Shown piece by piece: positions 53,519-62,395 of a stretch of 64,000 bases of DNA. The translations under genes and the position numbers were made by a program. This DNA is from Photobacterium jeanii (GTDB lineage Bacteria; Pseudomonadota; Gammaproteobacteria; Enterobacterales; Vibrionaceae). The stretch covers positions 124,001 through 188,000 of the forward strand of contig NZ_LVHF01000012.1 of NCBI RefSeq assembly GCF_001650345.1. The letters run 5' to 3'. Position 1 is the first letter of the stretch. Every line of letters starts with the position of its first letter. The notes under the pieces are model-generated. The model did not search any database, was not told the origin of the DNA, and saw only the letters and a list, made by a program, of their open reading frames with translations.

Positions 53519-55003
53519 TTACTCAGTGGTTTTTGCAACCTTTGCATCTTTAGGGTGCCATGCACCGTCTAGTTCATCCAACTCTGGGAACTTAGAGCGG
53601 TCGAACACTGGTGTCTTACCTTCTTTGGCCTGTACTTCGTAGTCTTTGATTACTTTGAATGCCAGTTTAGAAAGTAGGATTAGCGCGATGATATTAATTA
53701 GTGCCATTAGACCCATCGATGCATCCGCTAGGTTCCACACAACTGGTAGGCTAGTTACAGAGCCAAACATTACCATAGCAAGCACTAGTAGGCGGAACGC
53801 CAGTAGACCTTTTTTGGTGTTGCCATTTAGGAACATGATGTTGGTTTCTGCATAGCTGTAGTTCGCAATAATAGATGAGAAACAGAACAGTAGAATAGCT
53901 GCAGCCATGAAGTAAGCTGTCCAGCCACCTAGCTCGCTTGTTAGAGCCTGTTGTAGTAGACCGATACCTGAAGCTGCATCTGGTTGATCCATAACACCAG
54001 AAAGCATGATCATTGCAGCTGAAGCCGTACAGATAACAATAGTATCGGCAAATACACCTAGCATTTGTACGAAACCTTGTGATGCTGGGTGGTTAGGGTT
54101 TGGCGTTGCTGATGCAGCAACGTTTGCCGCAGAACCCATACCTGCTTCGTTTGAGAATAGACCACGAGCAATACCACTTTGCATTGCTTGAGCAATCGTA
54201 TAAGCCACACCACCAGCTGCCGCTTCTTGCCAGCCGAATGCACTCTTAACAATCAGTGCGATAGCGCCTGGTAGTTCAGTGATGTTCATGATCACAACAA
54301 CTAGCGCAATAGCAAGGTAACCTACAGCCATTACAGGTACGATACGAGAAGATGCTTCAGCAACTTTACGTAGGCCACCCATAATAAAGAACGCCGATGC
54401 AGCAACGATGATCACACCCATGATGGTTTCATCAAAACCAAACGAGTGGTTAAGTGCATCTGTAATGGTATTCGCTTGAACAGCGTTAAAAACAAGACCG
54501 AAAGCAATAATAAGGAAGATGGAGAATAGTGTACCCATCCAGCGCATACCTAGGCCTTTTTCCATATAGTATGCAGGGCCACCACGGTACTGACCATCAA
54601 CATCTTTTACTTTATATACCTGGGCTAGGGTTGACTCAACAAAAGCTGTAGACATACCAAAGAGCGCGATCAACCACATCCAGAATATTGCACCAGGCCC
54701 GCCTGCTGCTAGTGCAACGGCAACACCTGCCATATTACCTGTACCAACACGTGCAGCCATTGAGGTGCAGAACACTTGGTACGAGCTTAACCCGTTTTCA
54801 ATGTTTTTACCGCTTTTCAGTACATCGACTGCATGGCGGAATTGACGAATTTGGATAAAACCAAGACGAAGCGTGAAGTAAATACCAACACCTACAAGTA
54901 GGTAAATTAGAACTTGGCCCCATAATAGTCCGTTGATGCTACCGATGATCGACATCAGTACATTATTCAGACCATCTAACCAAGACTCGTTAGCAACTTT
55001 CAT
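53519..55003 (-). CDS. Alanine/glycine:sodium symporter (AGCS family)
   Basis: This 494-residue inner-membrane sodium-coupled symporter has about eleven helices. AGCS signatures are GLSSYQVFCTSMAARVGTGNMAGVAVAL (read as two motifs), GGPGAIFWMWLIALFGMST, the GQYRGGPAYYMEKGLG loop, IARGLFSNEAGMGSAANVAASA and a last helix in LMALINIIALILLSKLAFK. The ATG at 55003 is preferred because AGGA lies about eight bases upstream and homologs begin here; the open frame extends 54 bases further. It is monocistronic. GTGAC-GCTGA-GTCAC, a 15-base palindrome upstream near 55060-55074, may be an operator. Confidence 0.94.
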   Translation of the reverse strand: MKVANESWLDGLNNVLMSIIGSINGLLWGQVLIYLLVGVGIYFTLRLGFIQIRQFRHAVDVLKSGKNIENGLSSYQVFCTSMAARVGTGNMAGVAVALAAGGPGAIFWMWLIALFGMSTAFVESTLAQVYKVKDVDGQYRGGPAYYMEKGLGMRWMGTLFSIFLIIAFGLVFNAVQANTITDALNHSFGFDETIMGVIIVAASAFFIMGGLRKVAEASSRIVPVMAVGYLAIALVVVIMNITELPGAIALIVKSAFGWQEAAAGGVAYTIAQAMQSGIARGLFSNEAGMGSAANVAASATPNPNHPASQGFVQMLGVFADTIVICTASAAMIMLSGVMDQPDAASGIGLLQQALTSELGGWTAYFMAAAILLFCFSSIIANYSYAETNIMFLNGNTKKGLLAFRLLVLAMVMFGSVTSLPVVWNLADASMGLMALINIIALILLSKLAFKVIKDYEVQAKEGKTPVFDRSKFPELDELDGAWHPKDAKVAKTTE

Positions 55004-55476
55004 AATGTTTTCCTGTAACAAGGGCTTAATAGGTATTAAGCGAATTGGAACTTCCATTTAGTGACGCTGAGTCACAACGATTTCAGGTTATTTTGTTCTA
55101 GTTTCCCTGATTTTATTCGGCATTTTGTAATGCGAAATTTAACATCCTTGAAACATGAAACCGTTTGGTTACCTAAGAAAGGCGCTGAAAGTTAGCATGA
55201 AAGCAGGGCTAAACTACATGATTAAGATCACATTTTTCCATGTATCATTTGCAACGCGTTGGTTTCAAACGCCGTTCAAAAACAAAAGTTCTTTATATCC
55301 AACGCCTTATGATTGGGTATGCCGTACTATTAACTGTCCGTTAAAAATGTTGTTCAATTAGATATAGAGGAGATCTATGCATGAAAAGCAGCTTACTGTG
55401 AAAATAATTTATTAACACGATAAGCATAATGATTCATTAATATGCAGTAGAAAATGTAACAATTAGAACGCGTAGC
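55004..55476. other. Intergenic spacer, promoter of the symporter gene
   Basis: About 470 bases with low coding quality. A 68-codon plus-strand frame at 55155-55361 has no ribosome-binding site and no family and is not called. The only structure I see is the GTGAC/GTCAC palindrome near 55060-55074. Confidence 0.55.
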
Positions 55477-55671
55477 TTAGTGAAGGGTATGTTTGAGCGG
55501 AGTGGTTACAGAAGCTGTAATAAGATGAGCTTCTGAGCTTTCTTCAGTGTGTGATTCGCTTCGAGTTGGCTCGATAACGAATTGATAGCCACAAATGCAA
55601 GTGTATGTACCAGACTCGCTGATAAGGAATTCATCACTTTGGTGGCAGCGATCACAAGTCACAGGATTCAT
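55477..55671 (-). CDS. Small zinc-ribbon-like protein
   Basis: This 64-residue protein has an N-terminal C-x2-C (VTCDRCHQSDEF) and a C-x-C (YTCICGYQF) spaced like a short zinc ribbon, followed by an acidic tail (SESHTEESSEAHL) and no other domain. No strong ribosome-binding site is visible. It may be real, since four cysteines at this spacing are unlikely by chance, but no homolog family can be named. Confidence 0.55.
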   Translation of the reverse strand: MNPVTCDRCHQSDEFLISESGTYTCICGYQFVIEPTRSESHTEESSEAHLITASVTTPLKHTLH

Positions 55672-56195
55672 AAATTTTACTCAAATCTCGAAATGCGCAA
55701 ATTATACATATATGTATGATAATAAAGGTATTACGACATGAAATTTTTGATATTGCTCCGATATATGAGAGTTGATGAGTAATTCCAGTTGTGAATGCTA
55801 GCTTGCTGTGATGAGACGTTGATTTAATCAACTGGAAAATGATTTCAAAAAAATTGGTTGCTCTTTGAGCGGTTAAACTAATATTAAGTAAGAGCAGCTA
55901 TAATCTTATTACATTTTAAGAGTGAGAAAGTGATTCACTTATGTGAAAAGTCAGAGTATATTGCACATCTAACTACATAAGTGCTTTACCATCTTCTTTT
56001 GAATTATAATAAAGTTCGATCGGTCCTCGATCTTGCTGTTAGTTGCTAGGGAATAAACAACCCTTAACCGTGGTTCTCTATAGCCACATTAATAATAAAG
56101 TGAATGCTTCTCTCTCTACTTTTATTGAAGTCATTTCTATTGGGATCTCCTAATGCCATGATTGGAGTGTCCTGCAGTGAATTAAGAGGTAATAC
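55672..56195 (+). promoter_or_regulatory. Long structured leader/promoter region before the small H-NS-like gene
   Basis: 524 bases without a gene. Between about 56017 and 56090 there are stacked small hairpins: GATCG-GTCCT-CGATC (56018-56032, perfect), AGGG pairing with CCCT around 56048-56063, and GTGG with CCAC (56070-56087). The last 100 bases before the ATG are pyrimidine-rich (CTTCTCTCTCTAC) and then AAGAGGTAATAC supplies the Shine-Dalgarno. A cis-acting leader RNA is plausible; no known riboswitch is recognised. Confidence 0.45.
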
Positions 56196-56492
56196 ATGGA
56201 TAATTTTGCGGCTGCAGAAAAAGCATTAAGCGCGATGCTGAAAAGTGTAGATGCAGACGGTACTCAGAAGCCAGAACGTACAGACTATCGTCAAACTTTG
56301 ATTGATTTTGCTGATGAAGTACCTGGTCGTCAAAAAGCAGTAATTAAACGAATTCCACTAGAAAAGATAAATAATTTGATTGCAGTTCTTCACGAATTCC
56401 GTGACGACGCAAAACAGAGTCGCATGAATGAAATTCTAGCGATGATGGAAAAAGACGGCGTACACCCAGAAGATCTAATCGATAAAGAGTAA
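56196..56492 (+). CDS. Small helical protein resembling an H-NS oligomerisation domain
   Basis: This 98-residue protein, nearly all helical, has no signal peptide. Its C terminus (RMNEILAMMEKDGVHPEDLI) resembles the end of the H-NS/VicH N-terminal oligomerisation domain (…M..DGI....LI), and IPLEKINNLIAVLHEFRDD could be the preceding helix; the DNA-binding domain with its linker is absent. That comparison is from memory and weak. AGAGG lies before the ATG. A strong terminator follows, so it is a free-standing transcript. If H-NS-like it would act as a modulator (as H-NST or Hha-type proteins do). Confidence 0.6.
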   Translation: MDNFAAAEKALSAMLKSVDADGTQKPERTDYRQTLIDFADEVPGRQKAVIKRIPLEKINNLIAVLHEFRDDAKQSRMNEILAMMEKDGVHPEDLIDKE

Positions 56493-56600
56493 TAATCACT
56501 CTTTTCTTATAGTAATAAGAAAGAACTAGAATTCAGTACTTTGTTATTGAACTCTGGTAGGTTCGTTACAATCTTTTTTTGTTCATTACCTAATTTCAAT

Positions 56601-56635
56601 AAAGGTGCTTATAGCTAAAGTTATAAGCACCTTTT
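56601..56635 (+). terminator. Terminator after the small H-NS-like gene
   Basis: AAAGGTGCTTATA, loop GCTAAAGT, TATAAGCACCTTTT: a 13-bp perfect stem with a short U-tract. The remainder of the 56493-56836 spacer holds the ABC operon promoter and no other feature I can support. Confidence 0.88.
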
Positions 56636-56836
56636 GTCATATGTTTTTTCTTTATATTTGATCTCATCGACATAGATGAATATTAAATTGAATCTATTCA
56701 GATTTTAACCTGTCATTGAACTATTGCTAGTCGTCACTGCCTATATGGGTATCTTGTTAGCTCTTGACCAACGATAAGAAAAGTTTCATATATTGGTTGG
56801 TATACAAAATAAAAGAATTACTACTAAGGTGTTATT

Positions 56837-57694
56837 TTGGAAAAGTGGATTGATGTTAAGGGGATCTCTAAAACCTTTGGCACACAGAAAGCCGTCAGTG
56901 ACATAAGTTTCACTGTTAGACCGGGTCAGGTTATTGGTTTACTTGGTCACAATGGGGCAGGCAAGTCCACATTGATTAAAGCGCTGTTAGGTATGCTGCA
57001 TTATGAGGGAGAAATCGAGGTTATGGGGCTATCCCCACAGCAGCACCGAGCTAAATTAATGGAAAGCATTGCGTATATTTCAGATGTTTCTGCATTACCG
57101 AGCTGGATGACGGTAAAGCAGTGTCTGGACTATGTATCGGGAGTCCATCCTCAGTTCTCACTAGAAAAAGCCCAGCAGTATCTTGCAGATACAGATATAA
57201 AACAGACAGTCAAAATTTCGCAGTTATCAAAAGGAATGAAAGTACAATTCCATCTAGCCGTTGTCATGGCGACAGATGCGAAAGTGCTTATTTTCGATGA
57301 GCCAACTTTAGGGCTTGATTTGATTTATCGTGAAAAACTATATGCAAAACTACAAGCGTGGTTAGAAGAATCGACTCGTGCATTAATTATTGCTAGCCAC
57401 GAAGTGTCAGAGATTGAGCATTTACTAACAGATGTGATTGTTCTCAAGCAAGGGAAAATGGTTCTAAAGAGCTCAATGGCAGAGTTAGAAACTAATTATT
57501 CAACTGTACTGGTGGATAATGAAAACTATTCTCGCGCAGAGTCACTATCGCCAATATATATACGTAAGGAGCGAGAGCAGACTCGAATGATATTTGAGAA
57601 TCTCGCGTCAGATCAATTAAAGGCGTTTAGCCAAGTATGCCGTACTTCATTGGCTGAGTTATTTATTGCAAAGCAAGTAGGTTTAGAGAAATGA
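56837..57694 (+). CDS. ABC-2 type transporter ATP-binding protein
   Basis: This 285-residue ATPase starts at TTG. It has Walker A GHNGAGKST (about 37-45), Q-loop-like YISDVSALPSWMT, signature LSKGMKVQFHLAVV (the LSGGQ Gly-Gly pair is LSKG-M), Walker B VLIFDEPTLGLD and H-loop IIASHEVSEIEHLL. The YISDxxxLP and SKGMK features are typical of YtrB-like/CcmA-type exporters whose signature varies. The stop overlaps the permease ATG by four bases. No GntR repressor (usual in ytr operons) is adjacent. Confidence 0.88.
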   Translation: MEKWIDVKGISKTFGTQKAVSDISFTVRPGQVIGLLGHNGAGKSTLIKALLGMLHYEGEIEVMGLSPQQHRAKLMESIAYISDVSALPSWMTVKQCLDYVSGVHPQFSLEKAQQYLADTDIKQTVKISQLSKGMKVQFHLAVVMATDAKVLIFDEPTLGLDLIYREKLYAKLQAWLEESTRALIIASHEVSEIEHLLTDVIVLKQGKMVLKSSMAELETNYSTVLVDNENYSRAESLSPIYIRKEREQTRMIFENLASDQLKAFSQVCRTSLAELFIAKQVGLEK

Positions 57695-58533
57695 ACAAAA
57701 TGATGACGCTAATCCATAAGGAATGCATTGAGTATCCTATTTTGTTTCGTTTACCTGCGGCTATTTGCCTATTCATCGTGCTATTTATTGGCTTAATGTT
57801 GACGGGGAATGGCAATGTTGAATTCTCGATTCATGCTAATGGCGATAGCATGTTGCCGTCAGTTGCTGATTTTTTAAGTTTTGGTGGCACGGTTGGTAAT
57901 GTGAATGCGTGGGTCGCGAGCGTAGTCGCGATGATCTTATTTCTTATCTACACGCCAAAAGCGATGCGAAAAGAGCTCGATGAAGGGAGCTTGATGTTCT
58001 GGCGTTCAATGCCAGTTTCAGATTGGCAAACTGTTACTACTAAGTTGCTGTTTGCGCTGGTGGCGCTGCCAATAATTGCTTCGTGCGTGCTGGTATTTTC
58101 AGATTTAGTGGTGTGGGTTATTTCATGGTGGCACTTACCTGACACTATGCCTGCTTCATCAGTGACTTTATGGGGTTTGCTACTTCACTGGTTGACCTTT
58201 ATTGGACGTATGGCTGCAGTGAGTTTAACGCTTGTGCCTTTTACTTGTATCTTGTTTGTACTGTCGCAGCTCACTCGATCGCCTTTGATTATTTTATTGG
58301 TCGGCATTTTCATTTTGAATCTGGCGACAATGTTAGTGTTTGATAGCACTTTACTAGGAGATTTGATTAAGCGTTTTTACCAGCTGCCGATGAACATCCT
58401 ATTTAGCGACAAACCATTAGCAACTTTGCTGACTGTCGATTTTTTATATTTTGCGCTGATGGTCTTAGTTAGTGGGTTATGTTTAGTGTTCAGCGTGAAG
58501 TTACGCCAGACAGACGACTTTCTAGCAAAATAG
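57691..58533 (+). CDS. ABC-2 type permease subunit
   Basis: This 280-residue integral membrane protein has about six helices (CLFIVLFIGLMLTG; VASVVAMILFLIYTP; LLFALVALPIIASCVLVF; near 180 a further pair; LLVGIFILNLATMLVF; FALMVLVSGLCLVFS). The MRKELDEGSLMFWRSMPVSD segment (coupling-helix region after helix 2) is standard for ABC-2 permeases. Paired with the preceding ATPase as an exporter of unknown substrate. Confidence 0.82.
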   Translation: MNKMMTLIHKECIEYPILFRLPAAICLFIVLFIGLMLTGNGNVEFSIHANGDSMLPSVADFLSFGGTVGNVNAWVASVVAMILFLIYTPKAMRKELDEGSLMFWRSMPVSDWQTVTTKLLFALVALPIIASCVLVFSDLVVWVISWWHLPDTMPASSVTLWGLLLHWLTFIGRMAAVSLTLVPFTCILFVLSQLTRSPLIILLVGIFILNLATMLVFDSTLLGDLIKRFYQLPMNILFSDKPLATLLTVDFLYFALMVLVSGLCLVFSVKLRQTDDFLAK

Positions 58534-58610
58534 AAATAGCGAAGAAGGTTTATAAGTAACAAGGGAGAAGGCGTTGCTCTAGTTACTGATAGTTCAAGTT
58601 TGGATATGAA

Positions 58611-58638
58611 AAAGGAGAGGCTTGCCTCTCCTTTTTTG
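58611..58638. terminator. Terminator between the ABC-2 operon and the KorA-like gene
   Basis: AAAGGAGAGG, loop CTTG, CCTCTCCTTT followed by TTTT; A-rich on the left, so it can serve both convergent transcripts. Confidence 0.9.
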
Positions 58639-58663
58639 TGCATGATTAACTACTAGCAATTGC

Positions 58664-58867
58664 TTATGCTGCAGTAACTGTAGTGATGTAATCAGCTTCG
58701 TTTTTGTACTTACGAACGTTACGAGAAAGAGTACCTTTTGGCACGTCAAAGCGTTTCTCAGCTTCGTAGCTTGATAAGCCATCAAAAATAACTGCTTCAA
58801 CAGCTACACGCTGGTTTTGAGATTTGAAGATTCGCTGTGCAATTAAGTTGAATTGTGTACGGTTCAT
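58664..58867 (-). CDS. Small TrfB/KorA-like helix-turn-helix protein
   Basis: This 67-residue protein is essentially one helix-turn-helix: FDGLSSYEAEKRFDVPKGTLSRNVRKY, preceded by TQFNLIAQRIF. The pattern (A-x-R helix, then a VxxGT-x-S recognition helix) resembles the KorA/TrfB family of plasmid repressors (PF16509), which also has orphan chromosomal copies in Vibrionaceae. No plasmid or phage genes are near. It is most likely a small DNA-binding regulator of unknown target. Confidence 0.7.
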   Translation of the reverse strand: MNRTQFNLIAQRIFKSQNQRVAVEAVIFDGLSSYEAEKRFDVPKGTLSRNVRKYKNEADYITTVTAA

Positions 58868-59241
58868 AGAAAATCACTCACTATTTATTCTTGCTGAGCA
58901 TGTAAGGTGTGCTTAATACATGCCTCGTTATTAATTAATTCTATATTACCTACGCGAACCCTAACGGAACCTTAATAGCTAGTGTCAAAATGCCGCTACT
59001 AACAGTAACAATATGTTTTTAAATATTTCTCATTCGCTCGACAAGAGATACTAATTGATAATCCTGATAGTCGAGTTCCTTTTATTTTCAATTGCTTATG
59101 AAAAATGACTAAAAGTGTAAACGGATTAATGAGTTTTCATAAGATAGAAAAAGGGAGAAAGTGCCAAAGTATTGGCATTTAGGTTCCTGAAAATAATCTT
59201 CAGGAACCTAAAAAGGGGAGAGGAATTATTTGCTATTGGTA
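58868..59241. repeat. Spacer with two adjacent perfect hairpins downstream of the Hsp70 gene
   Basis: 374 bases. TGCCAA-AGTA-TTGGCA at 59162-59177 and TTTAGGTTCCTGAA-AATAATC-TTCAGGAACCTAAA at 59178-59212 are adjacent perfect stems of 6 and 14 bp. They lie about 30 bases past the Hsp70 stop. The larger stem lacks a directly following U-tract on either strand, but a T-run follows further down the minus strand, so terminator or RNA-stabilising element are both possible. Confidence 0.6.
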
Positions 59242-62082
59242 TTAGTGCTTGATGAGCTGTAAGCCGGAAGGAAGCGCATCACCAAATACACGCTTGGTCT
59301 CTTCTTCCGTTAGGATTTTTACTTCAGAGACCATTTGAATCCAGCTTTCAGGTGCTTTACTCGCTTTTAGTTTAGCGATTACGGCTTCACGATTAGCTTC
59401 ATCAATATCCAAAGTGCGATCGCCTGTCATACGGCACATCATAACTGCGGCAAAACCAATATTAGGGTCTTTACGCCAATTCAGCTCCATTAGCTCTGGC
59501 AGGCAGTAAGCAATGTGCTGTGCCGTTAGTAAATTATGAGCACTACCATAGAATGGGCTACGCGTACCAATACGACCAATAGCCCACCAATGCGCTTGAG
59601 CGTGCTGGGTTTTCTGCAGGCGACCAAACAACCACTCAATAAGCTGCAATTTGTTCTCAAACGGCAGGTGCTCAAGGGAAGCTGCAAGGCGAACCATGTC
59701 TTGGTAGCTACGCTCTTGCATTTCTTTATTGAGCTTGGTGTTACGAGTTGCGCTTGGATTAATGTATTTGGCGATGTCTTTAAAGATCACTAATTGCTGT
59801 TCTTGAGTTAAGCCACCAGCAACGCGACGCCAGAATGTCCACCAATCACTCCACGTCTGAGTGTTCGCTTCAAACTGAATGCCTTGCTGATACAAGTGCC
59901 ACACTTGCTCCATACGCCACTCATCCGATGGATAACCAAAGCCTGGGCGAAGGGTAAAGCCTGCGAGTTTTAGCCAAGTGCGCTCATGTAGATCTGAACG
60001 GCGGCGGCGTTTTTTACTATCGAGTAGAGCTGTTGCGAGTTCACGTAAACATGGGGTATCCCAGCTATCCCGTTTTCCTAGTAGCTTTTCTAAATCTTTT
60101 TGTAGTGTTTTGAGCTGTTTGTTATCGCTAACTTTGGCACTACCACCGTAAACCAGTTTGATCGCTTGAATTGCCTCATCAATACGGGCCGGTAGAATAG
60201 ATTCAGCGAGGGTACTATCACCGTCTTTGTTACGATTCAGCTTTGCTAAGTCTTTACGTACCGCGAACTCCACTTTCCAACGTTTCGACTTATCAGTAAC
60301 GCTGACGCATTCAACTTGCAGCGTACCGACTTCTGTTAGCTGACATGCTAGCGTGACCACTTCACGGTCTTTTTGGTTAGCGGCTAACTCAGTACGGTCT
60401 GTTTCGCTATCTAGCGTTGCGATGAATGGCGGTAGGGACACAAAGCTTTCATCATCGAGCTCCACGATATGACCCAGTTCTGCATGGTTATCATCGGTTG
60501 ATGACACAAGATTAAATCGTACCGGCTCACCCAAGGTTAAGGCGAAATAACGATCTTCAACAATGATATCGTTACCCTCGTCAGTGCCTTTTGGTAGTAG
60601 GCATAAGCCTTGTTGTGGTCCTTTTTTCTCATCCAGTTTGAGGAAGTAAGAACGCGCCGAACCACCACCGATTTTTAGCTGTGCACCATGACGTGCTTTC
60701 GCATAAGCAACGGCACCATATGCGACAGAAAGGTCTGGGTGAGGGTTGATAAGTTGCGTGACGTTGTCACCCTTCCATTTTCCGAAAATATCAAGGGCTC
60801 GTTGGCTTAATAAAGGACTATTAAACACACCACCGTTTAACAACACTGCAGTAGGAATAGGTGCGCTCTGCTCATTGATAGTAAGTTCAGATTCAGCAAA
60901 AGCATCTCGGCAGACTTGATCATGAAGATCGATAAATTGCGCCAAGTGTTTACTGATAGCAGGATCGGCAGCATAAGGCAGACCGAACTCAACCACGGCC
61001 GCTTGGCGTTGACTTGGTTGATCGCTAAACTCTGTTAGCGGGAAGAAACCTTCTAGAGCTATTTGATGTACTTCTTCTTTGGTGAGTTCCACACTCTTCG
61101 CGCCGCCAATGAGGCGAGAACCGCTACCCAAGAGTGTTACTTTCGCAGAATCAGGTGCATTGCCTGACAGCAATTGCTCTTTAACTTTGCGGGTTTGCTG
61201 GATCAGCTTTGAAAGGCCAGCCGCTGATAGCTTTTTACTGCCACCGTGAAGACGTACTTCCGCTTGGTGGGCGAGAGCAAGGTCTAAGTTGTCACCACCA
61301 AGCATTAAGTGATCACCAACACCAATTCGGTCTAGCTTCAGTTCGCCGTTGTTGGAACTAACTTTGATTAAGCTTAAATCCGTTGTGCCACCACCAACAT
61401 CGCACACCATCAATAGAGGGATGTCTTTCAGCAGTGCTTCTGCGTTATGTTTGTTTTGCGCATACCAGTCGTAACAAACCGCTTGAGGCTCTTCGAGTAA
61501 TAATACTTTCGGCAAGCCAGCAAGTTTTGCTGCTTCAAGTGTGAGTGCTCGTGCTGCTTCGTCAAACGATGCTGGCACAGTGATCACGACTTCTTGCTGC
61601 TCAAGCAGATGATCGGGGTTATGGTAATTCCACGATTGGCGAACATGGTTTAAGTAACTAGCGCTCGCAATAACAGGCGAGACTTTGTTAACGCCTTGGC
61701 TTGATGACCAAGGTAAGATAGCTTCAGTGCGGTCTACATTTGGGTGTGATAACCAACTTTTCGCACTAACAACTTGGCGACCTTCGACTTTTGCCCCAAG
61801 CTCGCGGGCATACTCGCCAATGATCACCAATGGAATGTCGCCATCTACTAATTTTGGCTGCCAAGGTAACACCAGCTCAGACTCGTTAATTTCTGATTGA
61901 GCAGGGTGATAGCGGAAAGAGGGGAGGAGGGGTTTACGCGCCACTTCGCCGGGTGCGATAAGTTGGTCGATATCGAAAATCTGAGTTGGACTGTTTTCTA
62001 GGTCGTCAGAAATTTCTGTATAGGCAACAACAGTGTGGGTAGTACCCAGATCAATACCAACAAGGTAGTGTGGGGAAGCCAT
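59242..62082 (-). CDS. Divergent Hsp70 protein with C-terminal DUF3731-like extension
   Basis: This 946-residue chaperone (DnaK is 638) has an N-terminal ATPase domain with phosphate-1 motif GIDLGTTHTVVAY, phosphate-2 CDVGGGTTDLSL, VITVPASFDEAARALT, EEPQAVCYDW and adenosine motif LNGGVFNSPLL. After a substrate-binding-type beta region the last 300 residues (from about 640) are a helical, Trp-rich extension (SDWWTFWRRVAGG; HWWAIGRIGTRSPFYGSAHNLL) that I take as DUF3731. It is the second of two tandem Hsp70-like genes, an arrangement known in Pseudomonas and Vibrionaceae. Clients and cochaperones unknown. ATG start at 62082. Confidence 0.9.
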   Translation of the reverse strand: MASPHYLVGIDLGTTHTVVAYTEISDDLENSPTQIFDIDQLIAPGEVARKPLLPSFRYHPAQSEINESELVLPWQPKLVDGDIPLVIIGEYARELGAKVEGRQVVSAKSWLSHPNVDRTEAILPWSSSQGVNKVSPVIASASYLNHVRQSWNYHNPDHLLEQQEVVITVPASFDEAARALTLEAAKLAGLPKVLLLEEPQAVCYDWYAQNKHNAEALLKDIPLLMVCDVGGGTTDLSLIKVSSNNGELKLDRIGVGDHLMLGGDNLDLALAHQAEVRLHGGSKKLSAAGLSKLIQQTRKVKEQLLSGNAPDSAKVTLLGSGSRLIGGAKSVELTKEEVHQIALEGFFPLTEFSDQPSQRQAAVVEFGLPYAADPAISKHLAQFIDLHDQVCRDAFAESELTINEQSAPIPTAVLLNGGVFNSPLLSQRALDIFGKWKGDNVTQLINPHPDLSVAYGAVAYAKARHGAQLKIGGGSARSYFLKLDEKKGPQQGLCLLPKGTDEGNDIIVEDRYFALTLGEPVRFNLVSSTDDNHAELGHIVELDDESFVSLPPFIATLDSETDRTELAANQKDREVVTLACQLTEVGTLQVECVSVTDKSKRWKVEFAVRKDLAKLNRNKDGDSTLAESILPARIDEAIQAIKLVYGGSAKVSDNKQLKTLQKDLEKLLGKRDSWDTPCLRELATALLDSKKRRRRSDLHERTWLKLAGFTLRPGFGYPSDEWRMEQVWHLYQQGIQFEANTQTWSDWWTFWRRVAGGLTQEQQLVIFKDIAKYINPSATRNTKLNKEMQERSYQDMVRLAASLEHLPFENKLQLIEWLFGRLQKTQHAQAHWWAIGRIGTRSPFYGSAHNLLTAQHIAYCLPELMELNWRKDPNIGFAAVMMCRMTGDRTLDIDEANREAVIAKLKASKAPESWIQMVSEVKILTEEETKRVFGDALPSGLQLIKH

Positions 62083-62395
62083 TTATCACTCCAGATAATT
62101 GAGACCAAGTAATACCAATATGACTCTATGAGTAAGTCGGGTGTGAAGTTACACCACCGAGGATAAGCATTTGAATCGTTACTTATGCTGGTAGATATTA
62201 TGATGATTGGTATGACTGGTTATTGTGTTCTTAGTCTTAATAACTAAACGTTGCAGAGTGCTGTGTTTAGCGCATTGGTTAATGCTACTGCGTCGCTTAG
62301 TTATTAAGGCTGTTGTTTTAAGTGATTATTTTAAATTGTTAGTTTGGAAAATAAACGGCGCATCAAAAGATGCGCCGTTCGCGTGTTAGTGATGA
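62083..62395. repeat. Palindrome-rich spacer between the two Hsp70 genes
   Basis: 313 bases without a gene. ATACCAAT (62112-62119) and ATTGGTAT (62206-62213) are inverted about 85 bases apart. CTTAATAACTAA (62236-62247) and TTAGTTATTAAG (62297-62308) are a perfect 12-bp inverted pair with a 49-base centre that itself contains partial palindromes. Further on lies the terminator of the upstream gene. The nested inverted ends could be small nonautonomous elements or structured RNA. Confidence 0.55.
62354..62379 (-). terminator. Terminator of the upstream Hsp70 gene
   Basis: AACGGCGCATC, loop AAAA, GATGCGCCGTT: perfect 11-bp stem 17 bases past the stop, with T-rich sequence on the minus strand. 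Confidence 0.85.

Noticed and set aside
55060-55074. CRP site upstream of the symporter gene
   Set aside because: GTGAC and GTCAC are palindromic but the half-sites are one base too far apart for the TGTGA-N6-TCACA consensus; kept only as an unassigned palindrome.
55155-55361. 68-codon plus-strand frame upstream of the symporter gene
   Set aside because: No Shine-Dalgarno, unusual residue make-up (many Phe, Lys, Pro) and position in the symporter promoter region.
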